64,000 nucleotides of DNA from Bacillota bacterium (GTDB lineage: Bacteria; Bacillota; Clostridia; Christensenellales; Christensenellaceae), in NCBI GenBank assembly GCA_023393165.1, contig JAEWMJ010000057.1, positions 62,001 to 126,000 on the forward strand, in the 5' to 3' direction. A program made the translations under genes and the position numbers. Below, one piece after another: positions 8,760 through 17,531 of this stretch (the stretch's first letter is position 1; each line of letters opens with the position of its first letter). The notes under the pieces were generated by a model, which ran no database searches, was not told where the DNA came from, and worked only from the letters and a program-made list of their open reading frames with translations.

Positions 8760-9117
8760 CCCCTTTTTCCTCCTGACTTTTTTCCTGCACAAAAGCTTCC
8801 GAAGTTTTTTGATTTCCGGGAGCAGTATACTCGTTCTTCATAAAGAGGCATTTTTTGGGGCAGGCTTCCACGCACGAGCCGCACTGGCAGCATCCGAAGG
8901 GATTGATCTCCCATTTCTTTTGCCCGCGGTCCACATGTATCACCAGGGACGGGCATTTTCTGGAACACAGTCCGCAGAATATGCAATCGTCCACGTTGAT
9001 CTCAATATGTCCCCTGGTCGCCTTGGGGTATGTTTTCTTCATATAAGGATATTTTGTCGTGGCCGGTTTTGAAAAGAGGTTTTTCATCACCCTGCCGGTA
9101 AAATTCATGATAGACAC
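8752..9117 (-). CDS. echF: Ech hydrogenase ferredoxin-like subunit EchF
   Basis: This 121-residue NuoI-like polyferredoxin carries two [4Fe-4S] motifs, CIFCGLCSRKCP and CCQCGSCVEACP. It passes electrons from reduced ferredoxin to the small subunit. A GTG start at 9117 with AAGGAA nine bases upstream is chosen; ATG at codon 4 is the alternative. The C-terminal 25 residues are acidic and low in complexity (EAFVQEKSQEEKGDA), beyond the usual NuoI end. It sits between echE and hypA, as the last structural gene of the hydrogenase. Confidence 0.93.
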   Translation of the reverse strand: MSIMNFTGRVMKNLFSKPATTKYPYMKKTYPKATRGHIEINVDDCIFCGLCSRKCPSLVIHVDRGQKKWEINPFGCCQCGSCVEACPKKCLFMKNEYTAPGNQKTSEAFVQEKSQEEKGDA

Positions 9118-9139
9118 TTTTGTAATTCCTTCCTCAAAA

Positions 9140-10219
9140 CTATCTTTCGGTGCAGCTGATACAGGGATCGATGGTCAGTACCAGTATGGGCACATCGGCA
9201 AGCTCGCAGTCTTTCAGTATCTCCAGCAGCGCCGGAATATTCGCGAAGGTAGGCGTCCGGACCCGGAAACGGTCCAGGAACTTTGTTCCGTTCGCTTTCA
9301 CGTAATACAGGGCTTCCCCCCGTGGCTGCTCCAGGCGCATAAAATATTCGCCGCTGGGGTTTCCCTTGAACGGAGAGGCAACCTCGCCGCCGGGAAGCGC
9401 AGACAGCGCCTGGCGGATGAGGTCTATGGACTGGAATATCTCTTTGATGCGGACTTCCGTACGCGCATAGCTGTCACCTTCATCCGACGTGATCGGTTCG
9501 AATTCCAGCTTGCCGTAAGCGGCATAGCCCATCTTGCGGGTATCGAGATTGATGCCCGAAGCGCGCATCATAGGCCCTACTGCGCCCAGGTCGTGCGCCG
9601 CCTGCTTTGAAAGCAGCCCCACGCCTTTTAAACGGGACAGCACCGAGTAATCTTCCAGGAACGTTGCGGATATTTTTTTGAGTTCGCTCTCTATTTCGTC
9701 CATTTGCGTTAAAAATATTTTTACGGCTTCTTCGTCCATATCCTTGCGGACGCCGCCGATCTTGACCACGGAAAAAATCACCCGGCCGCCGGTCGTGTAT
9801 TCAAACAAATCCAGGACCTTCTCCCGGAGCCTCCAGGATTGCATAAACAGGCTTTCAAACCCGAAAGCGTCCGCCAGGAGTCCCAGCCAGAGCATATGGC
9901 TGTGGATGCGGGATAATTCCGCCCATACCACGCGCAGATAATTCCCGCGTTCGGGGACCTCTATTCCCATGATATTCTCAACGGCGCTTGCATATCCCAT
10001 TCCATGCATAAAACTGCATATGCCGCAGATACGCTCGGCCACATAGACATATTCGGTGAATTCCCTTTTCTCAACCAGTTTTTCAAGGCCGCGGTGTATA
10101 AATCCGATGGAGGGGATGGCTTCCACCACTTTTTCGTCTTCGATCACAAGATCCAGATGAATGGGCTCGGGCAGCACCGGATGCTGGGGGCCAAAAGGAA
10201 TGATGCTTCTTTCCGACAT
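9140..10219 (-). CDS. echE: Ech hydrogenase catalytic large subunit EchE
   Basis: This 359-residue group 4 [NiFe]-hydrogenase large subunit is homologous to NuoD. The nickel-binding cysteines are present in both places: ERICGICSFMHGM (L1 motif, near residue 65) and DPCISCTER at the very end (L2 motif). The protein stops right after the second CxxC pair, so there is no C-terminal extension for a maturation endopeptidase, and none is encoded in the operon. It has good length and an AAGGAGGG ribosome site, and is one base downstream of echD. It reduces protons with ferredoxin electrons, coupled to ion pumping through EchA/EchB. Confidence 0.96.
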   Translation of the reverse strand: MSERSIIPFGPQHPVLPEPIHLDLVIEDEKVVEAIPSIGFIHRGLEKLVEKREFTEYVYVAERICGICSFMHGMGYASAVENIMGIEVPERGNYLRVVWAELSRIHSHMLWLGLLADAFGFESLFMQSWRLREKVLDLFEYTTGGRVIFSVVKIGGVRKDMDEEAVKIFLTQMDEIESELKKISATFLEDYSVLSRLKGVGLLSKQAAHDLGAVGPMMRASGINLDTRKMGYAAYGKLEFEPITSDEGDSYARTEVRIKEIFQSIDLIRQALSALPGGEVASPFKGNPSGEYFMRLEQPRGEALYYVKANGTKFLDRFRVRTPTFANIPALLEILKDCELADVPILVLTIDPCISCTER

Positions 10220-10220
10220 G

Positions 10221-10574
10221 TTATTTTCCCTCCTTCTGCGCCCTGAACGGGGTTTTCTGTTCTATCCTGTACAGATTTCCCTGATAATCCAGCGTAATCA
10301 GGGCTATTTTAATGCCAAACAAATCCTTCATCTCATTTTCGTATAAAAACGCGGGAGGAAAAACAGTGGATATACTCGAAATTTCCTCATGTTCCAGAAT
10401 GTGAAACCGAAGGACCAGCATATCATATTCCTTTGCAAAAGAATAAGAAAACTCAAACCCTTCCGGCGTTCTTGTTGTACAAATCTGCACGAGCCGATAG
10501 TTTTTTGATTTTAACTGCAGGGAATTCTGCACCAGTTCATGGTAAGAAATTTCCCTGATTTCCTGATTCGCCAT
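10221..10574 (-). CDS. echD: Ech hydrogenase subunit EchD (NuoC-like)
   Basis: This is a 117-residue protein related to the 30-kDa NuoC subunit of complex I. The family hallmark is ENEMKDLFGIKI near residue 80. The rest is a compact alpha/beta domain. It is part of the peripheral arm holding the small and large subunits together. Its ATG follows the echC stop codon by a single base (TAA T ATG) and its stop is one base from echE, which indicates tight coupling. It is shorter than typical NuoC, as is usual for EchD. Confidence 0.9.
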   Translation of the reverse strand: MANQEIREISYHELVQNSLQLKSKNYRLVQICTTRTPEGFEFSYSFAKEYDMLVLRFHILEHEEISSISTVFPPAFLYENEMKDLFGIKIALITLDYQGNLYRIEQKTPFRAQKEGK

Positions 10575-10575
10575 A

Positions 10576-11031
10576 TTATGATTCCTTTCCTTCGGGTACG
10601 CCCGCAGTTTTCATCTGCCTGCGTTTTTCTTCCAGCAGTTTCGCCGCCTCCAGCACGCCGTCTATGATAGATTCGGGGCGCGCGGCGCAGCCCGGAATGT
10701 ACAGATCCACAGGTATGACCTTGTCCACGCCGCCCATAATGTTGTAGCATTCCTTAAATACATTGGCGTCGCATGCGCATGAACCGATTGCAACTACCAC
10801 TTTCGGGGACGGAATCTGGTCGTATATCTGCCTCAAAACCGGCGCGTTCTGCGAGTTGACGCCGCCGGTTACCAGAAAAATATCGGCGTGCTTCGGGTTT
10901 CCGGTATTGAGTATCCCGAAACGTTCCAGATCGTAAAGCGGCGTCAGGCAGGCCAGCACTTCAATATCGCAGCCGTTGCAGCTTGAGCCGTCATAATGTA
11001 TTACCCATGGAGATTTAGAAACAAAAGACAT
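10576..11031 (-). CDS. echC: Ech hydrogenase small subunit EchC (NuoB-like)
   Basis: This is a 151-residue small subunit with the proximal [4Fe-4S] site. The cluster cysteines are seen in SSCNGCDIEVLAC, GSCACDANVF and IPGCAARPESI. It relays electrons from EchF to the NiFe centre in EchE. The ribosome site GGAAGG precedes the ATG. It is the first gene after the inserted MITE-like element that separates it from echB; the reading frame itself is not disturbed. In other Ech operons echB and echC are contiguous. Confidence 0.95.
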   Translation of the reverse strand: MSFVSKSPWVIHYDGSSCNGCDIEVLACLTPLYDLERFGILNTGNPKHADIFLVTGGVNSQNAPVLRQIYDQIPSPKVVVAIGSCACDANVFKECYNIMGGVDKVIPVDLYIPGCAARPESIIDGVLEAAKLLEEKRRQMKTAGVPEGKES

Positions 11032-11072
11032 TTATTTAAACCTTCCTTATAACAAGATAATATTAGAATCAA

Positions 11073-11096
11073 AAGTTTTGCGTTTGCGCAAAACTT
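11073..11096. repeat. Perfect palindrome upstream of echC
   Basis: AAGTTTTGCG and its exact complement flank a TTTG loop. With no long T-run on the minus strand it is not a canonical terminator. It sits just outside the MITE-like element and could be part of the insertion or an RNA-processing site in the operon. Confidence 0.6.
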
Positions 11097-11100
11097 GCCT

Positions 11101-11271
11101 TAGCCTCAGTTGACAAATTAATAAACGGTTTACAGCGGACCATAAGGGGCAGTTATTCGTTCCCGGCAAGGCCGCAGGACGAAGCTTTGCTGGTTGCAAA
11201 GCGAGGACGAGAACGCCGCAGGGGATGGATAGATGCCCCTTAGGGCGTTTATTATCTTGTCAACTGAGGCT
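11101..11271. mobile_element. MITE-like repeat family 2, copy A, inside the ech operon
   Basis: A non-coding element of about 171 bp bounded by the inverted repeats TAGCCTCAGTTGACAA and TTGTCAACTGAGGCT. It matches 17816-18091 in inverted orientation, including an identical central block of about 60 bp with a GCTTTGC...GCAAAGC hairpin. TTA flanks the GCCTCAG ends on both sides and may be a target duplication. It contains no gene, so it must rely on a transposase elsewhere. Confidence 0.85.
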
Positions 11272-11311
11272 TACAGCGTTTCAACGAGGCGGGAGACATT
11301 TTTCCGCCTCG

Positions 11312-12175
11312 TTATTTTATCAGACTAATTACCAGCAGATTGAGTGCGCCGGCTACCAATGCGACAATCCATGCCGATTTCAGCATTACCTGCCATTTCA
11401 CCCTGGCAAAAGTGTTGTCTATCACGATTTCGAGAAAATACGCTCCCAGCGCCACCAATACGGCTATCAGATAACTCCAGGGATTGCTGTTTACAACAAA
11501 CAGCGCGATTACTCCCAAAAGGAAGATGTTTTCATACCAGTGCGCAAGTTCCTGCAGCGCCAGAATCGTGCCCGAAAGTTCGGTCGTGATCCCTTTTACC
11601 ATTTCCTGATGTGCATGGTGCGATGTGCTCAAATCAAACGGCGATTTGCGCAGCTTTATTGTTAGTATATACAAAAACCCGGCAAATACTGCGGGCGCGG
11701 CTAATATCGCCGGCTGGGACTGGGATATGATATTGTGTACCGAAAAACTGCCGGACGTCATGTAAAACCCGATCGCCACGATCAAAACCATGGGTTCGTA
11801 GGCCATCATCTGCATCAGTTCCCTTTGGGCTCCCATTGAACTGTAAGGGCTGTTTGCGGAAGACGCCGTCAATACCAGTATGATACTGGCCAGTGTCAGC
11901 GCAAAAAACACCAGCAGAAGGTCGCCGCCGCCGAAAAACAAAACGCCGGTGAAAACAATAAATACCAGGAAGCTGATTACGAAAAGGTTCTGCACATCGT
12001 TCACAACAACCGATTCCTTGGAGAACAGCTTCAATACGTCATAAAACGGCTGCAGAAGCGGAGGTCCCTGCCTGCCCTGCATACGCGCGGAGATTTTTCT
12101 GTCCACGCCTGCAAGCAGTCCGCCCAGAAAAGGAGCGAGCACAACATATAAAACAGCGGAAAGAATAGGATTCAA
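11312..12175 (-). CDS. echB: Ech hydrogenase membrane subunit EchB (NuoH-like)
   Basis: This 287-residue integral membrane protein is homologous to NuoH. Its conserved loop reads DRKISARMQGRQGPPLLQPF at residues about 25-44, followed by KLFSKES; the RxGPP-type loop contacts the peripheral hydrogenase arm. About eight hydrophobic segments are visible. It overlaps echA by four bases (ATGA). The gene end is followed on the transcript by the MITE-like element before echC begins. It couples electron transfer to H+ or Na+ translocation. Confidence 0.95.
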   Translation of the reverse strand: MNPILSAVLYVVLAPFLGGLLAGVDRKISARMQGRQGPPLLQPFYDVLKLFSKESVVVNDVQNLFVISFLVFIVFTGVLFFGGGDLLLVFFALTLASIILVLTASSANSPYSSMGAQRELMQMMAYEPMVLIVAIGFYMTSGSFSVHNIISQSQPAILAAPAVFAGFLYILTIKLRKSPFDLSTSHHAHQEMVKGITTELSGTILALQELAHWYENIFLLGVIALFVVNSNPWSYLIAVLVALGAYFLEIVIDNTFARVKWQVMLKSAWIVALVAGALNLLVISLIK

Positions 12176-14088
12176 CGGACAGCACCTCCAATGGAAATTA
12201 TCAGTATAGCGATCATAATTGCAGTCGAAATCACCTCAGAGGGCATAAGCAGCCTTTTCTCGCCAAAAGTATTCTTCATATACCACCCGGACAGATACAT
12301 TTTTTTGCGTCCGCCGAACGAATCGATAAAGTCGCGGTCATCGCCGTAGTTTACGCCGCCCATATACGAAGCGACGATCTTTTGTTTTTTGCCGAACGTG
12401 AATATCCTGATTCCAAAAGGCAGGATTATGATCATAAACAGCATGATGACCATGATGTTCATATTGCCTTCACTTATTATAACGGGAGTCGCCATTCCGA
12501 AAACACCTGAGATAAACGGTTCGATCACGTATGTGGACAAAACCGGGAACAGCAGGAAAAGGGCGATCATGAGCACGGTGTGCGATATCAGCGAAAACCA
12601 TTCGTTGCCTTTTACCGTGTTTGGAAGCCTCTCGCTGTTATGAAGAACGGCGACCAGCTTGGCAAGCCACTTTGTCCAGTAGAAGAGCGTGGCAGCGCTG
12701 CCGAATACAAGGAATATGATGAGAGGAATGCTGTTGGCGTCCACAAACGCTTTTAACGCGGCCCATTTGGAAATCAGCATTCCGAAGGGCGCCAGGAACA
12801 TGCCGGCGATACCTACCACCAGCACAAAGGCAAGTTCGGGCAGTTTTACGATCAGGCCGTGCATATCTTCAATATTCCGGCTGCCCGTGCTGTTTTCCAC
12901 CGCACCCACCGACAGGAACATCAGCGACTTGGATACTGCATGGAATATCATCAACAGGCATGCGGCCCAGACCGCTTCGTTCGCTCCAACCCCCGCGCAG
13001 GCGGCGATCAGTCCCAGATTTGCAATGGTAGAATATGCAAGCACTTTTTTTCCGTCGCTCTGCGATATGGCCAGAAGCGATCCCGAAAGGAACGTAAACC
13101 CTCCGATTGTGGTTACCAGAATGCCCGTCCAGTTGCCGCTCATTGCCGGAGAAAGCCTTATCAGAAGGAAAACTCCGGCTTTTACCATTGTTGCTGAATG
13201 CAACAGGGCGGACGTGGGCGTGGGCGCGACCATCGCGCCCAAAAGCCATCTTGAAAACGGAAACTGCGCGGATTTGACCAGCGCGGCAAAAGCAAGCAGT
13301 GTAATGGGAATTACAACGGCGGCGCCCCCTGTTCCCATGGAAACCAGCTGCTCAAGTCCCACGGTATGAAGCTGCAATGCGCTGTATACGATGGCGATAG
13401 CAAACCCGAGGCCGCCCAAAAGATTCATCCACAATGCGCGGAATGAATTACGGATCGCCTCCTCCGTTTTGGAGTAACCAATGAGAATAAACGAGCACAG
13501 GGTTGTGATTTCCCAGAAGAAAAACATCCAGTTCAGGTTGTTGGACAAGACCAGCCCGAACATGGCCGAAAGAAACAAAAAGAGCATAAAGAAAAACATC
13601 GGCCGCCGGTCTTTGACTTCGGTGTGATGCGCGTGATAATCTTTCATATACCCCAGCGCATATATGCATATGAGGCAGCCCACCACGCCCACAATGCCGC
13701 ACATGATGATTGTCAGCTGGTCCACATAAATGGTCTCGGAAGGCTGAATCGCCGCATTGCTGAAGTATTCGAGCCATAACATGAGTCCGGTCTGAACAAT
13801 CGGCAGCGGAATTAAATAAAACCTTTTGTATTTGATACAAAGATATATGATAAGGCCTGTGATGAAAAGTTCGCAACAAAGCATTGCGATATTGATAAAT
13901 TCAGATTCAATTGTTAAATAATAATTTTTCCCAAGCGACAAATAATTCGCTATAAATAAAATAACGCCAGCTACTGTAAAGAAACTGGCAGCCATGACAG
14001 TCGCTTTTCTGACTTTTTTATGCCTGATACAAAACAATGCCAGAGCGCAAAGCAACGGGAACAATATAAGAAATCCGATAAAGTACAA
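12172..14088 (-). CDS. echA: Ech hydrogenase membrane subunit EchA (NuoL-like ion pump)
   Basis: This 638-residue polytopic protein of the NuoL/MrpA antiporter family has about 14-16 membrane spans. Conserved elements include the WEITTLCSFILIGY segment near residue 195, the KSAQFPFSRWLLGAMVAPTP helix near residue 270, and the LLHSATMVKAGVF lysine/histidine helix. The start is TTG with AAAGGAG nine bases upstream. It is the first gene of the operon echABCDEF-hypAFCDE and has a consensus promoter at 14177-14205. It forms the ion channel of the complex. Confidence 0.95.
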   Translation of the reverse strand: MYFIGFLILFPLLCALALFCIRHKKVRKATVMAASFFTVAGVILFIANYLSLGKNYYLTIESEFINIAMLCCELFITGLIIYLCIKYKRFYLIPLPIVQTGLMLWLEYFSNAAIQPSETIYVDQLTIIMCGIVGVVGCLICIYALGYMKDYHAHHTEVKDRRPMFFFMLFLFLSAMFGLVLSNNLNWMFFFWEITTLCSFILIGYSKTEEAIRNSFRALWMNLLGGLGFAIAIVYSALQLHTVGLEQLVSMGTGGAAVVIPITLLAFAALVKSAQFPFSRWLLGAMVAPTPTSALLHSATMVKAGVFLLIRLSPAMSGNWTGILVTTIGGFTFLSGSLLAISQSDGKKVLAYSTIANLGLIAACAGVGANEAVWAACLLMIFHAVSKSLMFLSVGAVENSTGSRNIEDMHGLIVKLPELAFVLVVGIAGMFLAPFGMLISKWAALKAFVDANSIPLIIFLVFGSAATLFYWTKWLAKLVAVLHNSERLPNTVKGNEWFSLISHTVLMIALFLLFPVLSTYVIEPFISGVFGMATPVIISEGNMNIMVIMLFMIIILPFGIRIFTFGKKQKIVASYMGGVNYGDDRDFIDSFGGRKKMYLSGWYMKNTFGEKRLLMPSEVISTAIMIAILIISIGGAVR

Positions 14089-14176
14089 GTCTTTTAGCTC
14101 CTTTTAATATGATGCCGCCGCAAATTCTTAACCCGAATTTGCCCCTAGAATGAACACTTTCGCCCAATCCTGACAT

Positions 14177-14205
14177 ATTATATTACAATGATACACCAAA
14201 TTCAA
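14177..14205 (-). promoter_or_regulatory. Promoter of the ech-hyp operon
   Basis: Minus strand: TTGAAT (14205-14200) and TATAAT (14182-14177) with a 17-base spacer. It gives a leader of about 80 bases before the echA TTG start. The upstream DNA is strongly A/T rich. Confidence 0.7.
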
Positions 14206-14263
14206 CATGCTAAAAAAACTTTTTTTGACTATATTATTGTTTTTTGTCATTTTTTATTATATT

Positions 14264-15238
14264 TTAAATTGCATAATTATCGGTTTTTAGCATATTGGAT
14301 TCGCTCCATTTGCCGCATTTGTCCCCAAATCTGCCTACGACAGTATCCTTGTCCTGCAAAATCGTAACCACCTCGCAGCAATTGGAACATCCCGTGCATT
14401 CAAAACTGTTGGATTCAAATTTACTTTTTGCAGTTTTAAATCCTCTGAAATGCGTCATGGGCCGGGCCGATTCGGATGCGAGTATCGCGGAGCCGACCGC
14501 GCCCATTACGTTGTGATGCGGCGGTACGACGACCTCTTTTCCGAGCGCCTTTTCAAAAGCCGCCTTCATTCCCTTGTTGGCAGCAACGCCGCCCTGAAAG
14601 AAAATGACGTCACCGATCTCCTTTCCTTTTGCGACATTCACCAGATAATTGCGCACCAGGGCGTCGCACAGTCCGGCGATAATATCGCACTCTCCGTACC
14701 CCATCGCCTGTTTGTGGATCATATCCGATTCGGCAAACACGCTGCATCTTCCGGCTATGCGTACCGGAAGAGTAGCTTTCAGCGCATAATCCCCGAATTG
14801 TTCGATGGGTATCTGCATCCGTTCGGCCTGCCTGTCCAGAAAGGAGCCGGTTCCCGCCGCGCAAACCGTGTTCATTGCAAAATCCACCACCACACCGTCG
14901 GAGAGGACTATGATCTTGGAATCCTGTCCTCCGATCTCGATGATGGTCTTTACCTCCGGGTCCAGATGAAGCGAAGCTACGGCATGGGATGTAATCTCGT
15001 TTTTGACGACGTCGCCTCCCGCGATATACCCGCCTATATTGCGCGCGCTTCCCGTAATCCCTACGCCTGTGATCTGCCTGTCGTCGTATTTATCCCCCCA
15101 TATCTCAAGGCCCCTGCGGATAGCCTCTATGGGAGCGCCGTTGGTTTTCAGATACAGCTCGTCAACCACCTCCAGATTTTTATTCAACAGTACAAAATCG
15201 GTGCTGACCGATCCGATATCCAAACCTAAATAATACAC
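14264..15238 (-). CDS. BadF/HgdC-type ATPase (acyl-CoA dehydratase activase)
   Basis: This is a 324-residue ASKHA-fold ATPase. YLGLDIGSVSTDFVLL is the phosphate-binding loop, and IEIGGQDSKII and GGVAANKGM complete the nucleotide site. NTVCAAGTGSFLDRQAERM and AGRCSVFAESDMIHK carry the two cysteines that bind the bridging [4Fe-4S] cluster. Such proteins drive ATP-dependent low-potential electron transfer into 2-hydroxyacyl-CoA dehydratase-like enzymes. A C-terminal cysteine group (CTGCSNCC) is additional. The start is GTG with AAAGGAG upstream, overlapping the preceding gene by 13 bases. No acyl-CoA enzymes are near, so its client is probably one of the two preceding proteins. Confidence 0.9.
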   Translation of the reverse strand: MYYLGLDIGSVSTDFVLLNKNLEVVDELYLKTNGAPIEAIRRGLEIWGDKYDDRQITGVGITGSARNIGGYIAGGDVVKNEITSHAVASLHLDPEVKTIIEIGGQDSKIIVLSDGVVVDFAMNTVCAAGTGSFLDRQAERMQIPIEQFGDYALKATLPVRIAGRCSVFAESDMIHKQAMGYGECDIIAGLCDALVRNYLVNVAKGKEIGDVIFFQGGVAANKGMKAAFEKALGKEVVVPPHHNVMGAVGSAILASESARPMTHFRGFKTAKSKFESNSFECTGCSNCCEVVTILQDKDTVVGRFGDKCGKWSESNMLKTDNYAI

Positions 15239-16317
15239 GCTTTCTTTCTCCTTTCAAGCAAATCCAAAAATGCTTCTATACGGGTCATATAACCTGCTTC
15301 ACCCGTCATTTCATCTACAACCAATGTCATAATGGGAAAATTTTTATCCTTTGAAACGGTGGGCAGAATGGACTTGGCAACCACCTCGGGCATGCAGCCC
15401 ATCGGATAAATCTGGATCGCGCCATCAAAGCTTTTGGCGTCCGCCATAACGGCCTCCGCGATACATTCACGGGCATGGCCTCCTATCCAGAAAGGCATAT
15501 AGTCCCCGGAATAATGGATCACATCCAGGCCGTTGAGCCTGAACAGGCGCAGTATCGTATCTGTTATCCACCAGCTGGGCGTTAATTTTCTGATCGTGCT
15601 TACGCCCATATCCATAAGCTTATCTTCAATGTCCAGATTTGAAAACGGCTCTATGATTGTATAGATCTCGCCTATTATTGCAACCCTGAGAGGATTGTTT
15701 TCTTTTTTCAGCTTAACGGCGTCTATCCTGCGCTTATAGTCTTTGAGCAGCGAAAAGGCTTTTATTGCGTTATTTTCCATAAAAACCGCCTGAAGCGCTT
15801 CTTTGTACAGTTTTTTCGATTCGCCGGGATGTAGTTCATATCCGGCGTGCGCATGCGCCTTTTTCTCCAGATAATCGATCAGGTACATACTCCGGAGACC
15901 CCTTATCACTGCCGCGGCCATGGCGGATTTTTTCATGGTATTGCCTTCCACCAGAACATTAAGGCTTTTTACGTTCATTTCCTTGTCTTCTTCTTCCGGA
16001 AATTTTGCAACTACAAACTGAACGTCGTATCCCGCTTTTTTAAGAAGCCTGTACTGCAGTTCGGAATACTCGCCGAACCTGCAAGGCCCCCGGCTTCCCA
16101 CCAGCAATATGGAATCCGCGCCCTGGGCGATGCTCTGCACATAATTACCCATCATGATTTTAAACGGCAGGCACATTTCCTCCGGAGATATTCTGGAACC
16201 GATCTCCAGAGACTTTTTACCGTTGAACGGCGGTATCACATATTGGATCCCCAGGCCGTCAAATGTGATTTTAGCTGCCAAATATATATTGCCCATATGA
16301 GGGAACGTTATAACCAA
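15226..16317 (-). CDS. 2-hydroxyacyl-CoA-dehydratase-like protein (activase-associated, DUF2229-like), larger
   Basis: A 363-residue protein starting VITFPHMGNIYLAAKI, a motif I associate with the DUF2229 part of large clostridial CoA-enzyme activases. Candidate cluster ligands are Cys in EEMCLPFKIM, GPCRFGEYS and YPMGCMPEVV. The start is TTG with AAGGAGG seven bases upstream, 47 bases inside the end of the preceding gene. In many clostridia these modules are fused in one very long polypeptide with the BadF ATPase; here they are three overlapping genes. The substrate is unknown. An iron-sulfur reductase of the double-cubane type is a reasonable alternative. Confidence 0.75.
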   Translation of the reverse strand: MVITFPHMGNIYLAAKITFDGLGIQYVIPPFNGKKSLEIGSRISPEEMCLPFKIMMGNYVQSIAQGADSILLVGSRGPCRFGEYSELQYRLLKKAGYDVQFVVAKFPEEEDKEMNVKSLNVLVEGNTMKKSAMAAAVIRGLRSMYLIDYLEKKAHAHAGYELHPGESKKLYKEALQAVFMENNAIKAFSLLKDYKRRIDAVKLKKENNPLRVAIIGEIYTIIEPFSNLDIEDKLMDMGVSTIRKLTPSWWITDTILRLFRLNGLDVIHYSGDYMPFWIGGHARECIAEAVMADAKSFDGAIQIYPMGCMPEVVAKSILPTVSKDKNFPIMTLVVDEMTGEAGYMTRIEAFLDLLERRKKACII

Positions 16318-17209
16318 TGCATTGCCTCCTTTTTATCATATCGATGAATGCTTCGATTCTTGTTTCCATACCGGCCGCTCCCGAATGCTCGTCCAGTTTG
16401 AGCACAAGCAGCGGAAATTTGCCTGTGAAATCCTTGAGCAAATCAACGTTTACCGAATCGATCCCGCACTGGAAAGACGATAAATAAACGATACCGTCAA
16501 CCATCCTGTTCTGCACAAGATAAATTCCAGCGCCAAGGATCTCCTTTATGCTGGACCAGAATGGATTAATCAGCAGGGACTTGTACACTTCCAGTTTTGC
16601 CTCCTCGGGCACGCTTTCTTCGGTAATGACGCCGCAATCGAGTCCGGCAAGCTTTTTAACGACGTCCATATTTGCAAATCTGTCGTAAATATTGTAGGCG
16701 TGTCCCAGCAGCGCCACCCTATAGGTCTTTGTATCGTCGTTTATCCCGCGGGGCGTTATTTTATATGTCTCATACGCATACCGGAATGAATCCTGTACCC
16801 TGCCGCGGGGGATGCCGGCAAACCGCCCCACCCATTCGCACCATTTCAAAAGTTTTCTTTGATCATACATATGCATGGGCGCTTCGGTGATCGGGGGCAG
16901 TCCCGGGACGCTGTTCTGAAGCATTTCGGGCAGTCCGCAGAACTTTGGACAAATGAACACCTTTTTTTCCGTTTCCATGATGCGCGGCACAATGATCAAA
17001 TCGCATTTATCCCGAAGATACTTAACGTGTCCGTGAAATATCTTGATAGGCAGGCACGCGTCGTCCACGCACAAGTTTACGCCCTCGATCAGTATATTTT
17101 TGTTTGTCTCCGGGCTTACCACTACGTCAACGCCCAAAAGCCTTAAAAACTCTTCCAGAAATATGTCGTACTTAAAATAATATAGCCCCTTGGGCAAACC
17201 GACCTTCAA
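16271..17209 (-). CDS. 2-hydroxyacyl-CoA-dehydratase-like protein (activase-associated), smaller
   Basis: A 312-residue relative of the preceding entry. It begins with KVGLPKGLYYFKYD and carries cysteines in VDDACLPIKIFHGH, FICPKFCGLPE and SSFQCGID at equivalent spacing, and it has the same MExRIEAFIDMI tail motif. It is the first gene of the three-gene operon. The start is TTG after a GGGGG purine run; an ATG out of frame overlaps it. The last 16 codons overlap the next gene, which suggests translational coupling. It probably forms a heterodimer with the 363-residue protein and is served by the ATPase. Confidence 0.72.
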   Translation of the reverse strand: MKVGLPKGLYYFKYDIFLEEFLRLLGVDVVVSPETNKNILIEGVNLCVDDACLPIKIFHGHVKYLRDKCDLIIVPRIMETEKKVFICPKFCGLPEMLQNSVPGLPPITEAPMHMYDQRKLLKWCEWVGRFAGIPRGRVQDSFRYAYETYKITPRGINDDTKTYRVALLGHAYNIYDRFANMDVVKKLAGLDCGVITEESVPEEAKLEVYKSLLINPFWSSIKEILGAGIYLVQNRMVDGIVYLSSFQCGIDSVNVDLLKDFTGKFPLLVLKLDEHSGAAGMETRIEAFIDMIKRRQCIGYNVPSYGQYIFGS

Positions 17210-17247
17210 TCATTTATCCCCCAGCCAAGTAAATCTAATTTTATAAA

Positions 17248-17403
17248 TCCGCAGTTAAAACGTTACGTTTTTAACTTGCCACATTTTATGCGGCAGCGGG
17301 TAAAGCCCGCACGGATGCCGTGAAATACTATCCGCTTGTGGCTTCGCCGCAACGGCAATCAAGGATTGCAGAATTAAAAACATGCAATGTTTTTAATGGC
17401 GGA
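17248..17403. repeat. Inverted-repeat element, palindrome family 3
   Basis: About 155 bp bounded by imperfect inverted repeats of about 30 bp. The left end reads TCCGCAGTTAAAACG...; the right end is its approximate complement, finishing TTTTTAATGGCGGA followed by ATAGTATTAT. Each end is itself a hairpin. A 49-bp relative lies at 25704-25752. It occupies about half of the 322-base gene-free interval 17210-17531; the rest is A/T-rich leader of the small gene that follows. Confidence 0.65.
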
Positions 17404-17531
17404 ATAGTATTATTATTGATAAATCTTATCCATTTTATGCTATTAAAATTTCTCCATTAAAAAGGCCGGTCAATTATGAATGAAATGGCAAAGGTTGCGG
17501 AAAATAACTTTCAAGGAGGTGTTCCATTTTA

